Shown one piece after another: positions 13,201 through 28,200 of a stretch of DNA of 64,000 nucleotides (its first letter is position 1; every line of letters starts with the position of its first letter). The notes under the pieces were generated by a model. It was given only the letters and a program-made list of their open reading frames with translations, was not told the origin of the DNA and did no database searches. The stretch covers positions 16,611,006 to 16,675,005 of the forward strand of contig NC_041039.1 in NCBI RefSeq assembly GCF_900634625.1, in the 5' to 3' direction. The stretch is from Parambassis ranga. Lineage: Eukaryota > Chordata > Actinopteri > Ambassidae. A program made the position numbers and the translations under genes.

Positions 13201-16200
13201 TCTTAAAATTCTGCAAACAAACATTATATTTGCTGCATCTAGCCACACAGTGACCAAACGTGAGTAAAAACACACCCTAAAACTGCAATGAGGTTCAGTT
13301 TAAAGAGATTTCTGCTTAAATATTTTGATCCAAACATCCTGTTGCTGTAAACACTATGCCTGAAGTAAACGGTGTAAAATAAAGTCAGAACATCATCAGT
13401 TTAATGAGGGTGAACTGATGCCTCGGGATTTGTCTTCATATACCCGTCACATGAACAGAGGTTGATTGAAGCCGACATCAAAAAGTTATTACCCTGTTCT
13501 TAATCTCATTCGCCTAATGTGAGCTCATTCCTTCCCGAGGTGTGAGTACAATAGTCTGAGCTCGGAGATAAAGTGGGTGTGAAGCGGGATGGAAAATTAA
13601 AGAAGCCAGTGCAGGTCCTGTTCTTTCTCTCTCTCTCTCTCTCTCTGGGCTCATTTTGGAGCTGTATCGTCCCCGAGCAGTAAGGCCATGCATCAAAGCC
13701 ACAACACCCATCGTCTGTTTGGGTCTCAGCGTGTTGGAGCGACTGCTGAGTCACTGATGCAGTCTGCAGTGCACTGAAACGGAGCTCTGAAATATCCAGA
13801 GCTCCACCCAGTCTGAACAGCTCTGCTGCTAGTTACACCAGTTACTGAACACACACGCTGTCCTTCCAACCTGTTGTTTACTGTGTTTAATCATGTATGT
13901 GAGTAATCAGGATTACGTTGTTACTGTAATTAACCTCTGCTGCGTTATTTAGCATCTCTTCCAGAAATGACGAGATCCACCTCCCCCGAATTTCCAGGTC
14001 ACAAATCTGTTCCTTTAACTAAAATGAGCACCACAACAGGAAGCCAGAGTCTTAGTTCCTGATGCTAATCCTGGTCCTGTGACCAGCAGCAGCATGAAGT
14101 GATTGGGCTGCTAAGCCAGATAAAGGCTGTCTGCCAGTAACAGTTAGCCGAGACGTTTGTATCGAGGAGTTAGTCCAAATGTTCGGTAGGTACAGTTGAA
14201 AATATGAGGCATTGACAGGTTTGCAGGCTAAGATGTAGGTACGGAAACAGTCAGCGGACAAATCTACCTTTCAACATTTTTGTTGTTATGCACGGGAGTG
14301 CCAAAAATGTCTGAGCCAAGCGGCAACCTTCGGGGCTCAAAGCGGAAGCCCATGCGGAAGTGTCAAAACTTGTAATTCACGCTGCAACAGCTGGGGGTTG
14401 GCTCCAAAAGCGAGTAATTTCCCATAGACTCCCATGTTAAAATGGCCGATTTCACAGCAGAAAAGAACATGTTTACGGCCTGGTACAAAAAATCGCTGTG
14501 GTCTCAGATGATAGGTTCTCTTCTAGTGTCAATTGTAGGGGGGGTGAATTTTTTTACAACTCACTCGTTTCAATTGTATTCGGACTTAAAATTACGCCTA
14601 ATTATGGGCGTTGCCGCTTGAGTGACAGACAGTTGACGTATCACAGCGTGAGTTTCCTGCTTCCACGATCGCCCGCCCCCCTAAACCCCGCTCGTGCCCC
14701 CCCTCTTTGTCCATATTCGGAGTTTTAGTTGACGTGACGCTGCCAACATGGCGGCGGTCATCACGTCCCGGAACCTCCCACTGAGACTCAAAACAGCTCT
14801 TCAGAAACAAACGGGTGACGTCACGGAGGCTCTGTCCATAGTTTTTACTGTCAATGGTCTGAGCGCATTGGAGCGAATCATCACATCCAAATCTGAGGCC
14901 GTGGTGCTCAGCCAGAAAAGGGTGGAATGTCATCTCTAGGTTTTTTCTTCTTATAGTTGGGGAGTTTAAGCATTACAGGGTCTTGTTCCTGAGTGAGGCA
15001 ATAATGGGGCAGGAGATCAATAGGCAGACTGCTGCAGTGTCCACAGCAACAGAACCGAGAGCTACGGGTAGAGACCAAAAGAGTGAGATCACGAATACAC
15101 TGAGTTTCCTGCTGAACTCTCCCTGAGAGACAGGGACATGAGCTACTAGGTCATCTGAGGTGCTGGGAGTACAGCCACAGCTCCTCTGTGATGACAGGAG
15201 AACTGCAGTTCACCCAGTGGCCACTAGAGGATGGCTCCAAACATGAGTCAATCCCCACAGTCCTCCATATTAAAAATCCAGTTTAAGAGCAGAAATAAAC
15301 ACACACACATCCATGACAACTGAAGCTTCAAAATAAATCACACCTTTTTTGGCATTAAGGATATGGTTGCATTGTTTTGCTGCTTTTTCCATATTCAGAT
15401 CAACTGGACATTAGGTAAACAGTGAAGCTTTGAATCAGCTGATGGGATGTTGATGTCATAAAAAGTTTGTCCATCCTAATCTGTGTTTGTCTGCATGATG
15501 GCTGATATTTTACCTTTTATAACAGCACTGGCTTGTGATTTTCAGTGACCAAAACAAAGGGAAACCAACCTCTCCCTTTACCTTTATCAATCTCTCACCC
15601 CTTTGATGTTTCAGATTAAAAATCAACGCAGTCTGTGGGAGTACATCTGCTTCGTGCAGGGTATCATGTAAACAAATAAAAGGTGGAGTCAGGGAGTCCA
15701 CACCATTGATCTCTAAACTTTGATGTATGATGCAGAAAATCCTTTGCAGCATCATGGTGTGGAGTCCATGAGTTGTTATCTTAATCCTTGCAAACACTTC
15801 AGATTTCCCCACAGGGCTCCATTAAAGAATTCTTTATCTTTAAAAAAAACACAGAAGTCCCTCTTGTCACTGCTTAAATATGTACATGGAGCTGCTAGTC
15901 TTTCCACTGAACTCCTAACAAAGCATATTGCAGATAAATTGTCCTTTATATATGTAAGAAGCTGCCAAGTATGAATATGAAGTCAACTAAAAAATGTAAA
16001 AGTAGGTCTGAAAATCACGTAGAACCAGTATTTACTTCACAAGAAATGTTTAGTTTAAAACTTCAGACTGCGTTCTAAAATAGTTCCCATATATGAGTCA
16101 CTGCATGAATAACTCACATGTGAAAAAAGGACATTAGCTAATTGATTTGAAGTGCTTCTCCCATCTTTTCAGAGGGAGAAACTTTCCACCTGGTTTAACA

Positions 16201-19200
16201 CAGGACTGAAGCTTCGGCTCACTATCATTACGTCACACGACACATTAAAGGGAGGAAATCAATGGTCAGAGGAGGAGAGGATGCACCATGGATGGAAGAG
16301 TCTGATATTTCACTTTCTAAGTATTTTTAGTATTTAAGGCCGGACTTATTTAGATGTAGCTGAAATTCCATAACATTAGCCCCCCCCCTTTTGAGCTGTC
16401 CTTGAGGGGCCTCTCGGCTCCGTTTGCAAGTCTATCATTCAGGCTTTGTAGCTCCAGACTGCCATGGTGATGCCTCTTAGCTCTTACATCCACACAAACA
16501 CACACATTTGCACCTGCTTGCACATGCATTCATCTAAACTCTGACGTCTGATGCTTGGTTTACTTAAATTGCAGGTCTGTACAAACACAGTATTATATTA
16601 TCACATCACATATGGCACAAAAACTCAAGAATTAAGACTAAAACAGTAAAAATCAATGACATATTGTATCTTATCCAATTTATTCTACATAGCTAAATTA
16701 AACCTTCACTCAAAATAAACAGTTTGCAATCACAAGATTCTGGAAAAATGCATCATTTTACCCAGCAGTCATGCAAGTTTCTGGCTAATCTGTTAAAGGT
16801 TAATACACAGAATAGAGTGAAGTAGAGTTATGTTTTATGGTGTTGTGCTTCTAGCCATAAGATGCAGGACTTTATGTTGGAAAAAGCCCACAGTGAGTGA
16901 AACTGTGAAAGGAAAGGAGTGAAAAACACTCAGATTAAAAATGAGCATGATATGTTGCAAACAAGCTTTATATTGAGTGTATGTGTGGTGAAAAACTGCA
17001 TCATTTATTTAAAGTTCTTTCCCTCCATGACAAACTTTACAGCTCTAGTAGAGAGTTGAATCTGGGCAAGAGTGAGAGAAACAAACAGAGCGGCCAGCTG
17101 ACTGACCACCCTGAAAGTGAGGAGAGGCATGAAAATGTAGCGAGAGCCGCTGCTAGAAAAGGGCAGCAGGAGGATATTGGCAAAGCGTCATTGTCTCTTA
17201 GAGTCCAGTCCACAGCAGTGCCAAGTATGACATCATGCTACCCCCTGTACTCCTCCCACCATCTAAAGGCCTAAAGAGGCACTGAAAACAACCTCACACA
17301 CACACAATACAGGCTGCCAGAAACATCACGCTTAAACTGTAACAGACCATCTTTTCCAGGCCACCACAAACATTTCTCTATTCAGTATAAATACCTACAG
17401 TTATGGGCATTGTGTGTTCAGGCAGCAGCAGAAGTCACATTGAAGGATCACTGCATTATGTGTCCTAAATGAGGTGCATGTATGAGGTGCTATGGGATGT
17501 TTCTGTTGCATCCCATTGAGGTTTCACAGTGACATTTCTTAAAGTGTGATTTTTGTTGGACAAAGTTGTGAAGTTCAGTTTTGTTTTTATATTGTACTTC
17601 TGCTACAGTGCCTGCAGTTCCTCAAGTGGCCATCAAAAAGTGCCATGATGTTAGAAGCTTGGTAAAGCCCATGACCTCTGTTTTTGCATGGACAAAAGTC
17701 TTGTCTCATTTTCATATGACTCAACCAATCACATGTTAGAGCTTCACCTGTGACAAATGATCTAATGAACACATTCTCAGGTGTGTTTAAAAGGACCACT
17801 AGAATACTAGACCTTCATATGAAGAGCAAACTGAGCCAAAGATTCAACCACAGAACAAACTGCTGATCATCAAGAGACTGAAGACCGAGTCCGCTGCTGA
17901 GGTGGCAGAAATCTTTAATGTATCTAAGCAGCAAGTGAATAGGATACGAAAAAGATTTGAAGAAACTGGTGATGTTCATGACAAGCCCAGGTCAGGAAGA
18001 CCCTGTAAGACAACTGCTCAAGATCACTGCTTGTTGGTTCGACTCTCCAAGGCCAATCCTTTTTAGGCCTGGACACCAGAAAGTCATGCATGCACAAGAA
18101 CAGTTAGTCGAATTCTTTCACACAGTCGTCTCCATAGGAGAATTAGTGCTAGGAAACCGGTATGACAGATGAGACGACAAAAAAGGCGTGTTGTATTTGC
18201 CACGGCCCGCAGCTTGCATAGAGGATGGACGGTGGAAAAGTGGCAGAAGATTGAATTTTCTGATGAATCATCAATTGAACTGCATCCCAATGGCCGCAAA
18301 TATTGCAGAAGACAGTTTGGTGGAGGGAAAATCATGGTTTCCACACACCAAACCACAAGAGAATGCAAATTTGGGACAAGACTTATGTCAGCCTATGTAA
18401 ATACAGGTGGAAACACACCTCCATGTTAATATGCAAGCTTCCTGTTTGATTGACTGCTACCATATGTGGATTAACTGTGAGTTAGACGTACTGAGGCGCT
18501 GCCAGGATGATGACGACTGCTCTTCAGAAAGCATATGGCTGACGGCCGAAGCATATTGAGCGTTTATTTTTCCACTGTGACATAAATACATTCACCGTCA
18601 CATGCCCACACACACCTTTCTCCACAAAGGACATTCCTCGTTTTCATCACTGAGGTGTCAGTGTTGAGGCGCAATGATTATAAACTGGTTGTCAGCAATA
18701 TGTTGACAAGCGGGGACATCTCATTTATCATGGTTGATGGACACAAGATGGGGTCTCTGGGTTGTACACATTCAGGCGAAGGAGAGGACAGTTTTGAAAA
18801 ATGATGGTCGATGCGACCTTCCCTCGCACAAGGACGTGATATTCAGTCCAATCTGAAGGTGGGGGGAGACACAAAAAACAGCTTTGGAGACTTAGAGTCT
18901 GAGAGAGAGAAAATAGGAATGGAAAGGTGGGAGAATGTCACTCAGGACTCACAGGCTGTTAAATTGGCTGTGGAGCGGGTGTTATTTGTTTGGTTGGTGC
19001 TTTTTCTGCTGCGGCTCCTGTGTGAGAGGTTTTGGCCCTCAGGGATTTACTCTCAGCTTAAGGTGGGTTTCAAACCACCAGCGTGCAGGTTCAAGTTACA
19101 GACTGGTTGCTTGGTAATAACTTATCGAAAACAAACAGCAGGACAGTTCATGTGATCCAGTCAAACCTGCGGAGAAGCAGCTCAGTGTCTTCGTTTCAGG

Positions 19201-22200
19201 CTCACAGAAAGAGGCAGACTGCTTCTATCTCTGATCAGATAATTCCTTCTTTTGGACCACACAAACATACCGGAACAAAAGCAGCGTGTCGTTATCTTTG
19301 TCATAGCATGTACCACAAAGCAGAGGAGTTTTTCCACATTACAACAGGGTTAAGTGAAGGACAGGTTACCATGGACACTGGCTCCTCATTAGTTATTGTC
19401 TCCCTCCTCATTTACATCTCATGGTTGCAGAGCACAGTTTAAACCTGCCATGTTCAGCAACATGAAGGTCCTTAGGTTAAGCTTCATCATGTCTTACATG
19501 CAGACAGAGCTTCCGGTCTATGCTTCAGCTCATCAGCTTCATAAAAAAGCAGTAAAACTCTGCTCGATGGGCTCTTCAAAGAATGCAAATGTAGCCAGAG
19601 CTGAGGGAACAAGCACATTCACAGATTCTGTTTACTGAAGATCATTCGTATCACACGTATGTGAAAATACCAGGAAACTCTTCAAACTCCTGCAGGAGAC
19701 AGACTCAGAATTGGGCGGTGGTTTAAATCAGAGACTTTAGTTAGTTATTTAGTTAGTACTGCCATACACAGCTCCATAATATCAATTGGGACGGTTGGTA
19801 TTGGTTTATTTTCAGTAATTGATTCCAACCAAACAGAGCTCACAGTAGAAAGATCCCAATGCTGATATTGTAGTTTTTTAAGGCTAGATGTGACTGTATG
19901 TTGTGTATGATGCTAAGACCTGGGAACATGATGACCACTCCCAGGGTCGTATTACAGTCGTATTAACCTAAGGCCACTTGGCTGCACACCTTAAACACAA
20001 AGACACATTCAAACTGTGACAAAATGGAGGTAAAGTTCTTTAAGATATTTTATAGCTGAGGAAATCACTCAGAGTCACACTGAGGTGTATCCCCTTGAAG
20101 CCTGGGTGTGTCAGGCATATTGGATACACGCTGGCGTCCCTGTCAGCAGATCAGAGTGGACAGGGGGGGTTGGAGGATGGGGCCTCTGGGAACCACTCCT
20201 GATGGAGGGATCAATGTTTACTGCTGCTCTGCACCATCAGAGGGGAACGGCGGCAGACAGTGAGGCATCACCTCCGCACTCTGGCCCAGTATGGCTGCCC
20301 TCAGCATGAATTGCATGTCAGCAGTGTGGCTACACTCTGCCTTTGCCCTGCCCTGTTGTCAGTGTCAGTGTGCCTTTGTTCAAGAGGCTGTCTCTCTGTC
20401 CACTCCTCGTATTCCTCTTTCCTTTTTCTCCCTCAGTGTTGCATCATTTTATTTCCATCTTCAGCTGTCTTTCTTCTTTTATCGTTCACTTTCTTCAGGC
20501 TATTATTAAATCTTTAAACAACAAAATAATGTTCCTAACTCACGTTCAATTCATACAACTATCCCTCTACTCTCTTTCTGCGCTATAAGCCTCTGGGTGC
20601 AGACAGAAAATGAGGGAAACATCTGTTTTTTAACCCCCTGTGAGCCTGGCTTTGGGTCTCCTGGCTTTTGGCTGCATGTTTAGGAATCATGGAATATATG
20701 AAAAAATACAAAAAGGACAGAGAGCTCGTCAGGCAGAACGAAGGCAGCGAACAGAGAGAGAGGCTGATGCTTAGCAGCTTCTTCACCTCAAGACTATATT
20801 TCCTTCAGACTCTATTCTCAGCAGAGGATATTTGGGAAGGGAAGGGGGAGGAGCGAGAGGCTTCGTCGCAATGGTCTGTACTAAGATTTGAAACAGTCTC
20901 TGTTTTTTTAATGGATATAAGACAAACTGCATCTATAGGTTTCCTCTCTCTGTCTCTGCCATACACTCCAGCAGCAGGGAGAGTTGGCAAAAGCAGGAGA
21001 GCAAACAGGGAGGTGCGAAACGCTGCAAAGACTGCTCACTGCTGCATTCTCTCATCCAGAACCTCCCCTCTTTTTTCTCCATTGTTGTCGACGAGACTCT
21101 CGGCTCAGTACCGCTTCCCTCCGTGCTCCTCCTTTGTATCGTCGGCTACCCGGGTTTTCAGCTGATAATATACAGGCTTTCATGTTTTGTAGCACTAAAT
21201 GTAATTTGATAGTTACGTGCAGGCAATTCTTCTTTTAGGCATAAATAACACCGGGGGGACAGAACTTCGTCTCTTTTATGACAAATTATGCATCAATCGA
21301 GATGCCGTTGCTTAGACATCTTGCGGGTTGATTGAGTTGAGACCAGTGATGTTTCACAGCAACGTTTTGCAAATTATAGGCAATTTTCATGCCCCCAAAA
21401 TTACAAGTGCAGTACTGAGAGTCTTCTCTGACACTGCAGTTAAAAATGGGACACTAAGACTCTTCAGTGAAACAAATTTTAGGCAGGTCAACCACTCCTC
21501 TATAGATAATAGCAGGGAAGCTTTGCAACACATCCTCATGAAAAAGACGCCATATTTGGTATATAATATATACGTTTCTGCTAAAGTAACGTATAAATAT
21601 ATGGCCCAAAATCATCCAATTATAAGACTGATACAGCCACAAAAGCCCTCGTTAAGAGTATATGAGTCTGGGGTAGAGTCCCTCTGACACCACGAGCTGT
21701 TTTGTTTTCACTTGCTATTTTTCACAACTTTTCTTTATATGTTGTAATGTTTTGTTTTTATTTAAAAAAAAAAACTAGTTAAGCTTAATGTTAACATGAA
21801 CCCAAGTTTACATGCTGATATTTAGGAGCGACTTCTGCTGTGTTATGCTATGCTATGTGTTAACAGGTGAACTTGCTCATAGAATATGGTGTAACATCAT
21901 TACTCTGTGACTCAGCCTGTGGGGTATGAGGTCAACTAAACCAACTTAGATCTAAGAGAAAAATGCCAATGCACTCTGAGATATTACCTAAAGTAATTTA
22001 TAATGAAACAAATGCCGGTTTCCTTTCGGCAGATTGGCCACATAAAATGTCAAAATTTAAAGAGCCTGGAACGAATCTCTACTAAAGTTGATTTTCACAC
22101 ACAGCAGCCCCTGATTCTATATTTATATATATTCTAGAATAACACATCTATGTAATAGACATTTATAATTTAGTTTCCATTGTTTGGTGAGCCAAAAAGT

Positions 22201-25200
22201 TAATTTTGGACAGAGACTACAACCAGTAACAGACAGGCTTTCTGAAGGCAGCGAGCCAGCAGCACAATCACGCCAGTTTCCTGGATTAGCTTTATGATGT
22301 CTTCTCTCCATCCGTCCAACAATGCAACACAGTCCCAGTGTTCCTGAACATATATTTCGGCAGAGCTGATGCTCTTATCTGAACTGAGCAGGTAAGGGCT
22401 CGGTGTCTGCATGCATCATGAACGCTGTCATCGAAGCCACGACATTCCTGCTAGACGTCTGCCTCTCTAACAACTCTGCCATCCTGCGGGGCCTGTGGAG
22501 AGCAGATAAAGGCAGCTGAACCCAACGCTTAGTCAGACAGGTGGATGAAAAGAATGTATAAGGGTTTGCAGTGAGTTGTGGAGGTAGTAGTATTAGTAGT
22601 AGTAGTAGCCTGGTTAGCAGAGGACTAGGACCTTTTTTTCCCAAAGAAAAAACAGGTCTCCAACCCAAGAGGATCGCTCAAAGTCCAGCAAGAGAAGCTG
22701 ATTCAAGCTGATTTTGAGCGCAGCATTTACATAATCTAGGCGGTCACTAATTTGAAAGCCATCTATGTCCCCATTCGAGCGTTCACCCGGTGACATAAGA
22801 CGGCTAATACTTTAATAACACGGCCTAATGAAGTATGTCAATGATCAGAGTGGTCTCCACCTCAGGCTCTGCTAAATGGTCCTGGGAGAGCCATGAGGGC
22901 TCTGGGATGCAGTGAATCAGCCATTTAGAGATATTAAATAGGATGAAGGTGTGAGTGTGTAACGCTGTGAGTTTGTGGGTCCATTATTTCAATCAATAAA
23001 GTTTATCTAAAGGCCCTCTCATATGATCCATCTCCCTTCCCCTGCGACATGCTAAGCCAGCCAGCAGCTAATCCGTGAACTGCATGGCTTCATTGTCTCC
23101 ATCACAATCTCAAATCCTCCTAGTTTACCCAAACAAGCACCTTCTCCAGCAGCTAGCCGTTAGTGCAGCTCAGTCTGTCGAGATAAGTTATACATGAGGT
23201 AATCACGAGTGAGCTTCAATTAATGGTGCAATGGTAACAGGATCAGCTCAGGCCACCTGATCGACTGACCTGCCAGTTTCCCTCAAAACAAGCTGCCTGG
23301 TTTCCAGGTGTGATCTGCATTTCAGCTGAAATAATGAGTCCTTCAGCAGAAAAATAATCAACCATTTTAATAATCCATTAATCATTTAAGCATATTTCAC
23401 AAGCACTTCTTTGTTCTAGCTTTTAATAAGCGTTGCTTTGCCACTTGTCTTGTGTTTTTGTGCATCATTAATTGACCATTGTTACATTTTTATTTCAATT
23501 AATCAAGACGATAATCAGCAGAAGATGTGCAGGATGAGTTTGATGTGACAGGTGATGTGTTACTTCACCCTTTTGCTGCTCGGCTCAGATTATCCGAATA
23601 CCACGCATTTGATGCAACTATTTTTGTGTGATATCATGCTTAAGTATCACTTTTAATGACAATTTACGTGCAGTATCTTCGCATTCTTAGCTATCTGTGT
23701 GTTAGTTTGATGCTATTTCTCATGCATTAACTCTCATTTTACCCAAACTGTGTGTTGGTTTACTCGAGTTCTGGCCCAAACAAACACTGGTGACACATCG
23801 GCTGACGTCACCCAACTTGTCGCTCGATCGTGGAATGAGTCCGCATAAATAGGCAGGGTTGGGACGCTGGTGGTTTTATCACTCCTGTTTGGAGTTAGGC
23901 ATCAAAAAGAGGTCAGAGGTTAGGTAAAGAAAATACCAATACGGTGATCAAAAGTGATCAAAAAGCAGCTGAGGTGTGTATTGTATGGAAGTTATGTTAA
24001 CATACAGACACAGAATAGTTAAGAATGCAGACCATGCTGTAAACATGGTAAACATTTTACATGGAGGTCTATGAGGATTGACTAACTTAACTTTTTGGCT
24101 TCATTTCTCCTGCTTGGGGTCATCGGTGCTTCCTCTGTGCTTGAAATGCTGCAGGGTCAGAACAGCCCACAGAATATGGTGGCTTACAGAATACAGAAAG
24201 CCTGGATGTAGTGCAATGTCCTTGCATTTCAAAAAGAAAGATGAAAGAAATGTAGCGTCACCCTTGTTTGAACAGAGGGTCAAGTTGCCATGACGTGATG
24301 CCCTTGTCTGTCCCAATTTGTATGCACTTATTCACAAGTGGGTACCTTTTTAAGGGCAGCATCAGTACACACTAGAAACGTGTGATTCTGAGTAGATACT
24401 GTGAATGTTAGTACTTATTCCTCTTATGGTTTAAACCACTTTACCTTAGTTTCTACGACATTTATACAACGTGCTGGCTAACTGATGAAGTGACTCAGCC
24501 AGAAGATGCTGCAGGGCCCTGAAGTAAACACGAAGGCGTCTCCATGGAGATAAAACCACTTCACCTAAACTTAAGGACAATAATATAATAGATCCATTTC
24601 AAGCACAGCATGCACAGTCAAGCAAAACATGATGGTGTCAAAGGTCTAACAGCAGGACTGATGCAATAAAAAAATGAGTCATGGACTAATAAGCAGCATC
24701 CATGACACCAAAAATCTGAGAAAAAAATCCATCATGACACATGATTACAGACGGTTGATGGCTCAATTTTACCCTAAAAATTAAAGTTGGGATTAGTATG
24801 CAGCAAAGTAATTACAGAGACACAGTCATGCACAGTTTATATCACAGAGCAGCAATAATAATCCTGCATGCAGACACTCATTTAGATCACTAACGCACAC
24901 ACACACAACCAGGGTCGCACCACCTTTGCTGAGTCACTGGAAACATCCAGCATCCAGTACAGGAAACTGGAACGACCAATTACATGATCAACACAGGTCG
25001 ATACGGGGAGGAAACCAACTGATAGAGAGAAGTAACAGCTTTTCTTGGCATCAATCGTCATCTTGAATCATTCAATCGTTCTTGAATTTTCCCTGGGATT
25101 ATTCAAGTATCTATCCTAACAACACACACACACACACACACATCACAGACATGGATGGTTTTACTGCAATGGCAACATTCTTGGCATGAATGAATCATCA

Positions 25201-28200
25201 GAAAACTCAGCTACCTATTTTAGAGTACAAATGATGGTTTGTGGTTTAGCGAGACCAAAAACCACACACACACACACACACACACACGCCAACGCACACC
25301 CACACCTACACACACACACACACACTCTTCCACTGTCTCTATCTCCATTTTTTTGCGCACTCAAGTCTGAATTTGCACAGTCATTTGTGACAAACACACA
25401 TCCCTGGAGACCGACTTCAACATTACCATAGCAATGACACACAACACAATTCTTTTGTTTTTTCCCCGTCTGAAGGGGGCACAGGGTTCATCTGCATCAC
25501 CTGTATGTGAGGTGTTTATCCAGATCAACCCACAGTGACTGGCTCCTTTTAGGGAATTAAACCTTTACAGATCCACTTGATTTATTTCTTAACTTTTTAT
25601 TAATGTGCAATAACTATATTTGAATTTCTGCTCATTTGTTATGAATGTGCTGGGCAGCGTGGAGTATTTTTCACAGAGAAAATAGGTTAAATAGGCTGTG
25701 CTGTTTATCACCTGCATTAATCCCGTTACTTGGATAAAGAAAGGACTTGCTAAAATCCTCTCCCTGAACCTTACATGCCTCGTCTTATGTCAAGGTAGAT
25801 TTAAGAGGACTGATTGTTTAACGAGTTTATGCTGTCTCATGCCCTCATTTCTTCCAGCCACCAAAAAAACACACTGCGCATAAAAGTAAATATTCCTGGA
25901 TGCTTGGTTGCTATTACGCAACAAAAACAGGCTAAAAGAAACCCGACTCACACAGTGAGGATAAAACGTCACGTCTGTGCGGAGAAAAGAGAAAAATCAG
26001 AGCTGAGACAGAAAAAATATGCAGCAGTGGCTCCACAGCATCCCACTCAAGAAACCTGTCCCCGCACAAAAAGACAGAAAAACACACACGACATATCAGC
26101 GGGATTATCTCAGAAACAGTTTACGTACCGTTGTGGATGAGGAGCCACTTTAGCGCAGAGTTGTGTGTCCAGAAACTGGAGAAGAGCGTCGGCGGTTCGT
26201 GTGTGTGTGTGTGTGTGTGTGAGCGTCAGGCGGAGACAGGAGGACAGAGGAGGAGATTTGGCACATTTGGAGAGGGACGCAACCTGGTGGCGGAACGCGG
26301 AGCGCCGGGATGCGGCAACATCCGTCTGCAGACAACCGACCAGCGGCGTGAGGTCCAACCAGGGAGGGGCGCACCAGGCTCATACACTGCACCAGCAGTA
26401 ACTCATTCACTGCCAACGCGGTGTGGGTGGGAGGCTTTTGTAAGCACAGAGAGGGAGAGAGAGAGCTGTGTGTGTCTGTGTGTGTGTGTGAGAGAGAGAG
26501 AGTGTGGTGTCATGCACCATATGTCACTCACAGTGTAATAAAAACATCTGTTGTCTACCAGGCCCCAAATATCACTAGAAAGATGCAAATGCAGCAGATT
26601 AGAAGTTTGTTTCATTAAACCCTTATCACATTCAGAGGAGCATGACACATGGACACTTTTTAAATCATGTTCATGTTTCTGTAAAAGAGGTTCAGATTGA
26701 TCCCAGCAGTGGTGCAGCATGTGTTTGAACTGTAGTGCATACATAATGCCACAGCAGATCCTATGTGAGGGCCCAACGGGACAACAAAGGACTCACGTGT
26801 CATTCTCCAGCACCCTACTACCTTCTGTTCTCGAATGTAGAGGGGAAAGTGCACCATAGAACAACATGGAACCAGTAATAAAGTCTGAGTACTGAGCATT
26901 AAGATTACTTTGGCAGTATTAACAATATTTATAAACAAATAATCACATTACTAATTAGGTCAGCAGTGCTTTGAGAGAGTGCAGCTGGAAAAGATGAAAT
27001 GAGTGCATTATGTGGCCAGTTCTCACTCCACCATGCACCTGCTGCAAGTTCCTGCAGTGGAACAAAGCCTACATATTATTCACAAACAAACACGCTGCAG
27101 TTTAACCTAAACAGACCTATCCACAATGCTTTGTGTATAATGTCCACCCACGATGCTACAGAGTTTATATTTAGCTGCTGAATATGTGTCATGTTGTGTG
27201 ACAAGAGCAGCCCGCCCTTCCTCCTGGTTCTCCTCCCCCCTCCCCTCACCATTCCATATGATGGAATAGTCAAGTGTAACAGGAGATGATGACACTGCTT
27301 ATCCTGTTTGTTCTTAGTTATAATCATATAGTTTTGCTGTTATGTGAGTTATTGTGGCCTATATCCTTACTCTGTGTGTGTCTGTGTGTGAAAGAGAGAG
27401 AGAAAGAGAGCGAGACTGAATCCCACCATCAGGTTCATTCATTGCCACGAGTGCACTGCACCAACTGCCATCTTGTGTCATCCAACAACTCTTTAAACAC
27501 AGATACACACACACACACACAGAGACATACACATACAGATACACACACAGATACACACACAGATACACACACAGACATACTCAGACAGACACACACAGAT
27601 ACACACAGATACACACACAGATACACACAAAGACACACACACAGACATACTCAGACACACACATACTCAGACACACACACATACTCAGACAGACACAGAT
27701 ACACACACTGATACACACACAGACACACACACAGACATACTCAGACACACACAGACATACCCAGACACACACAGACATACTCAGACAGACACACATACTC
27801 AGACACACACACATACTCAGACAGACACAGATACACACACTGACACACGCACAGACATACTCAGACACACACTGATACACACAGACATACTCAGACATAT
27901 AAACACACACCATCTATCCCACTATCTCTGTTGTCACTGGAATCACATCACCAGAGCCCATTCAGTAGATGCTGGGACCGAGCTGATTCTCCCACCATGC
28001 ACCGCCTTCTCACATAAACTGTCAATCAGGAGGAGCTGAGAGACTGTCTGACACGTCTCTGAAGACATTAGGCTGCAGTGTTTTACATTTTACCTCCCGT
28101 CGAGGCAACTAAGTACCTGTAACCTGCAGGTCTGACGATTAGTGCTGCTGTTAGCTGATCTATAGACAGTGGAAAATCCTGCATCTAATAAAACCTCAGT

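Noticed and set aside
21328..21687. 119-codon plus-strand ORF in map1a intron 2
   Set aside because: No recognisable family, no splice partners and AT-rich composition like the surrounding intron.
27286..27913. ORFs over the CA/CAGA satellite on both strands
   Set aside because: Open in several frames at once, which simple repeats without stop codons always are.
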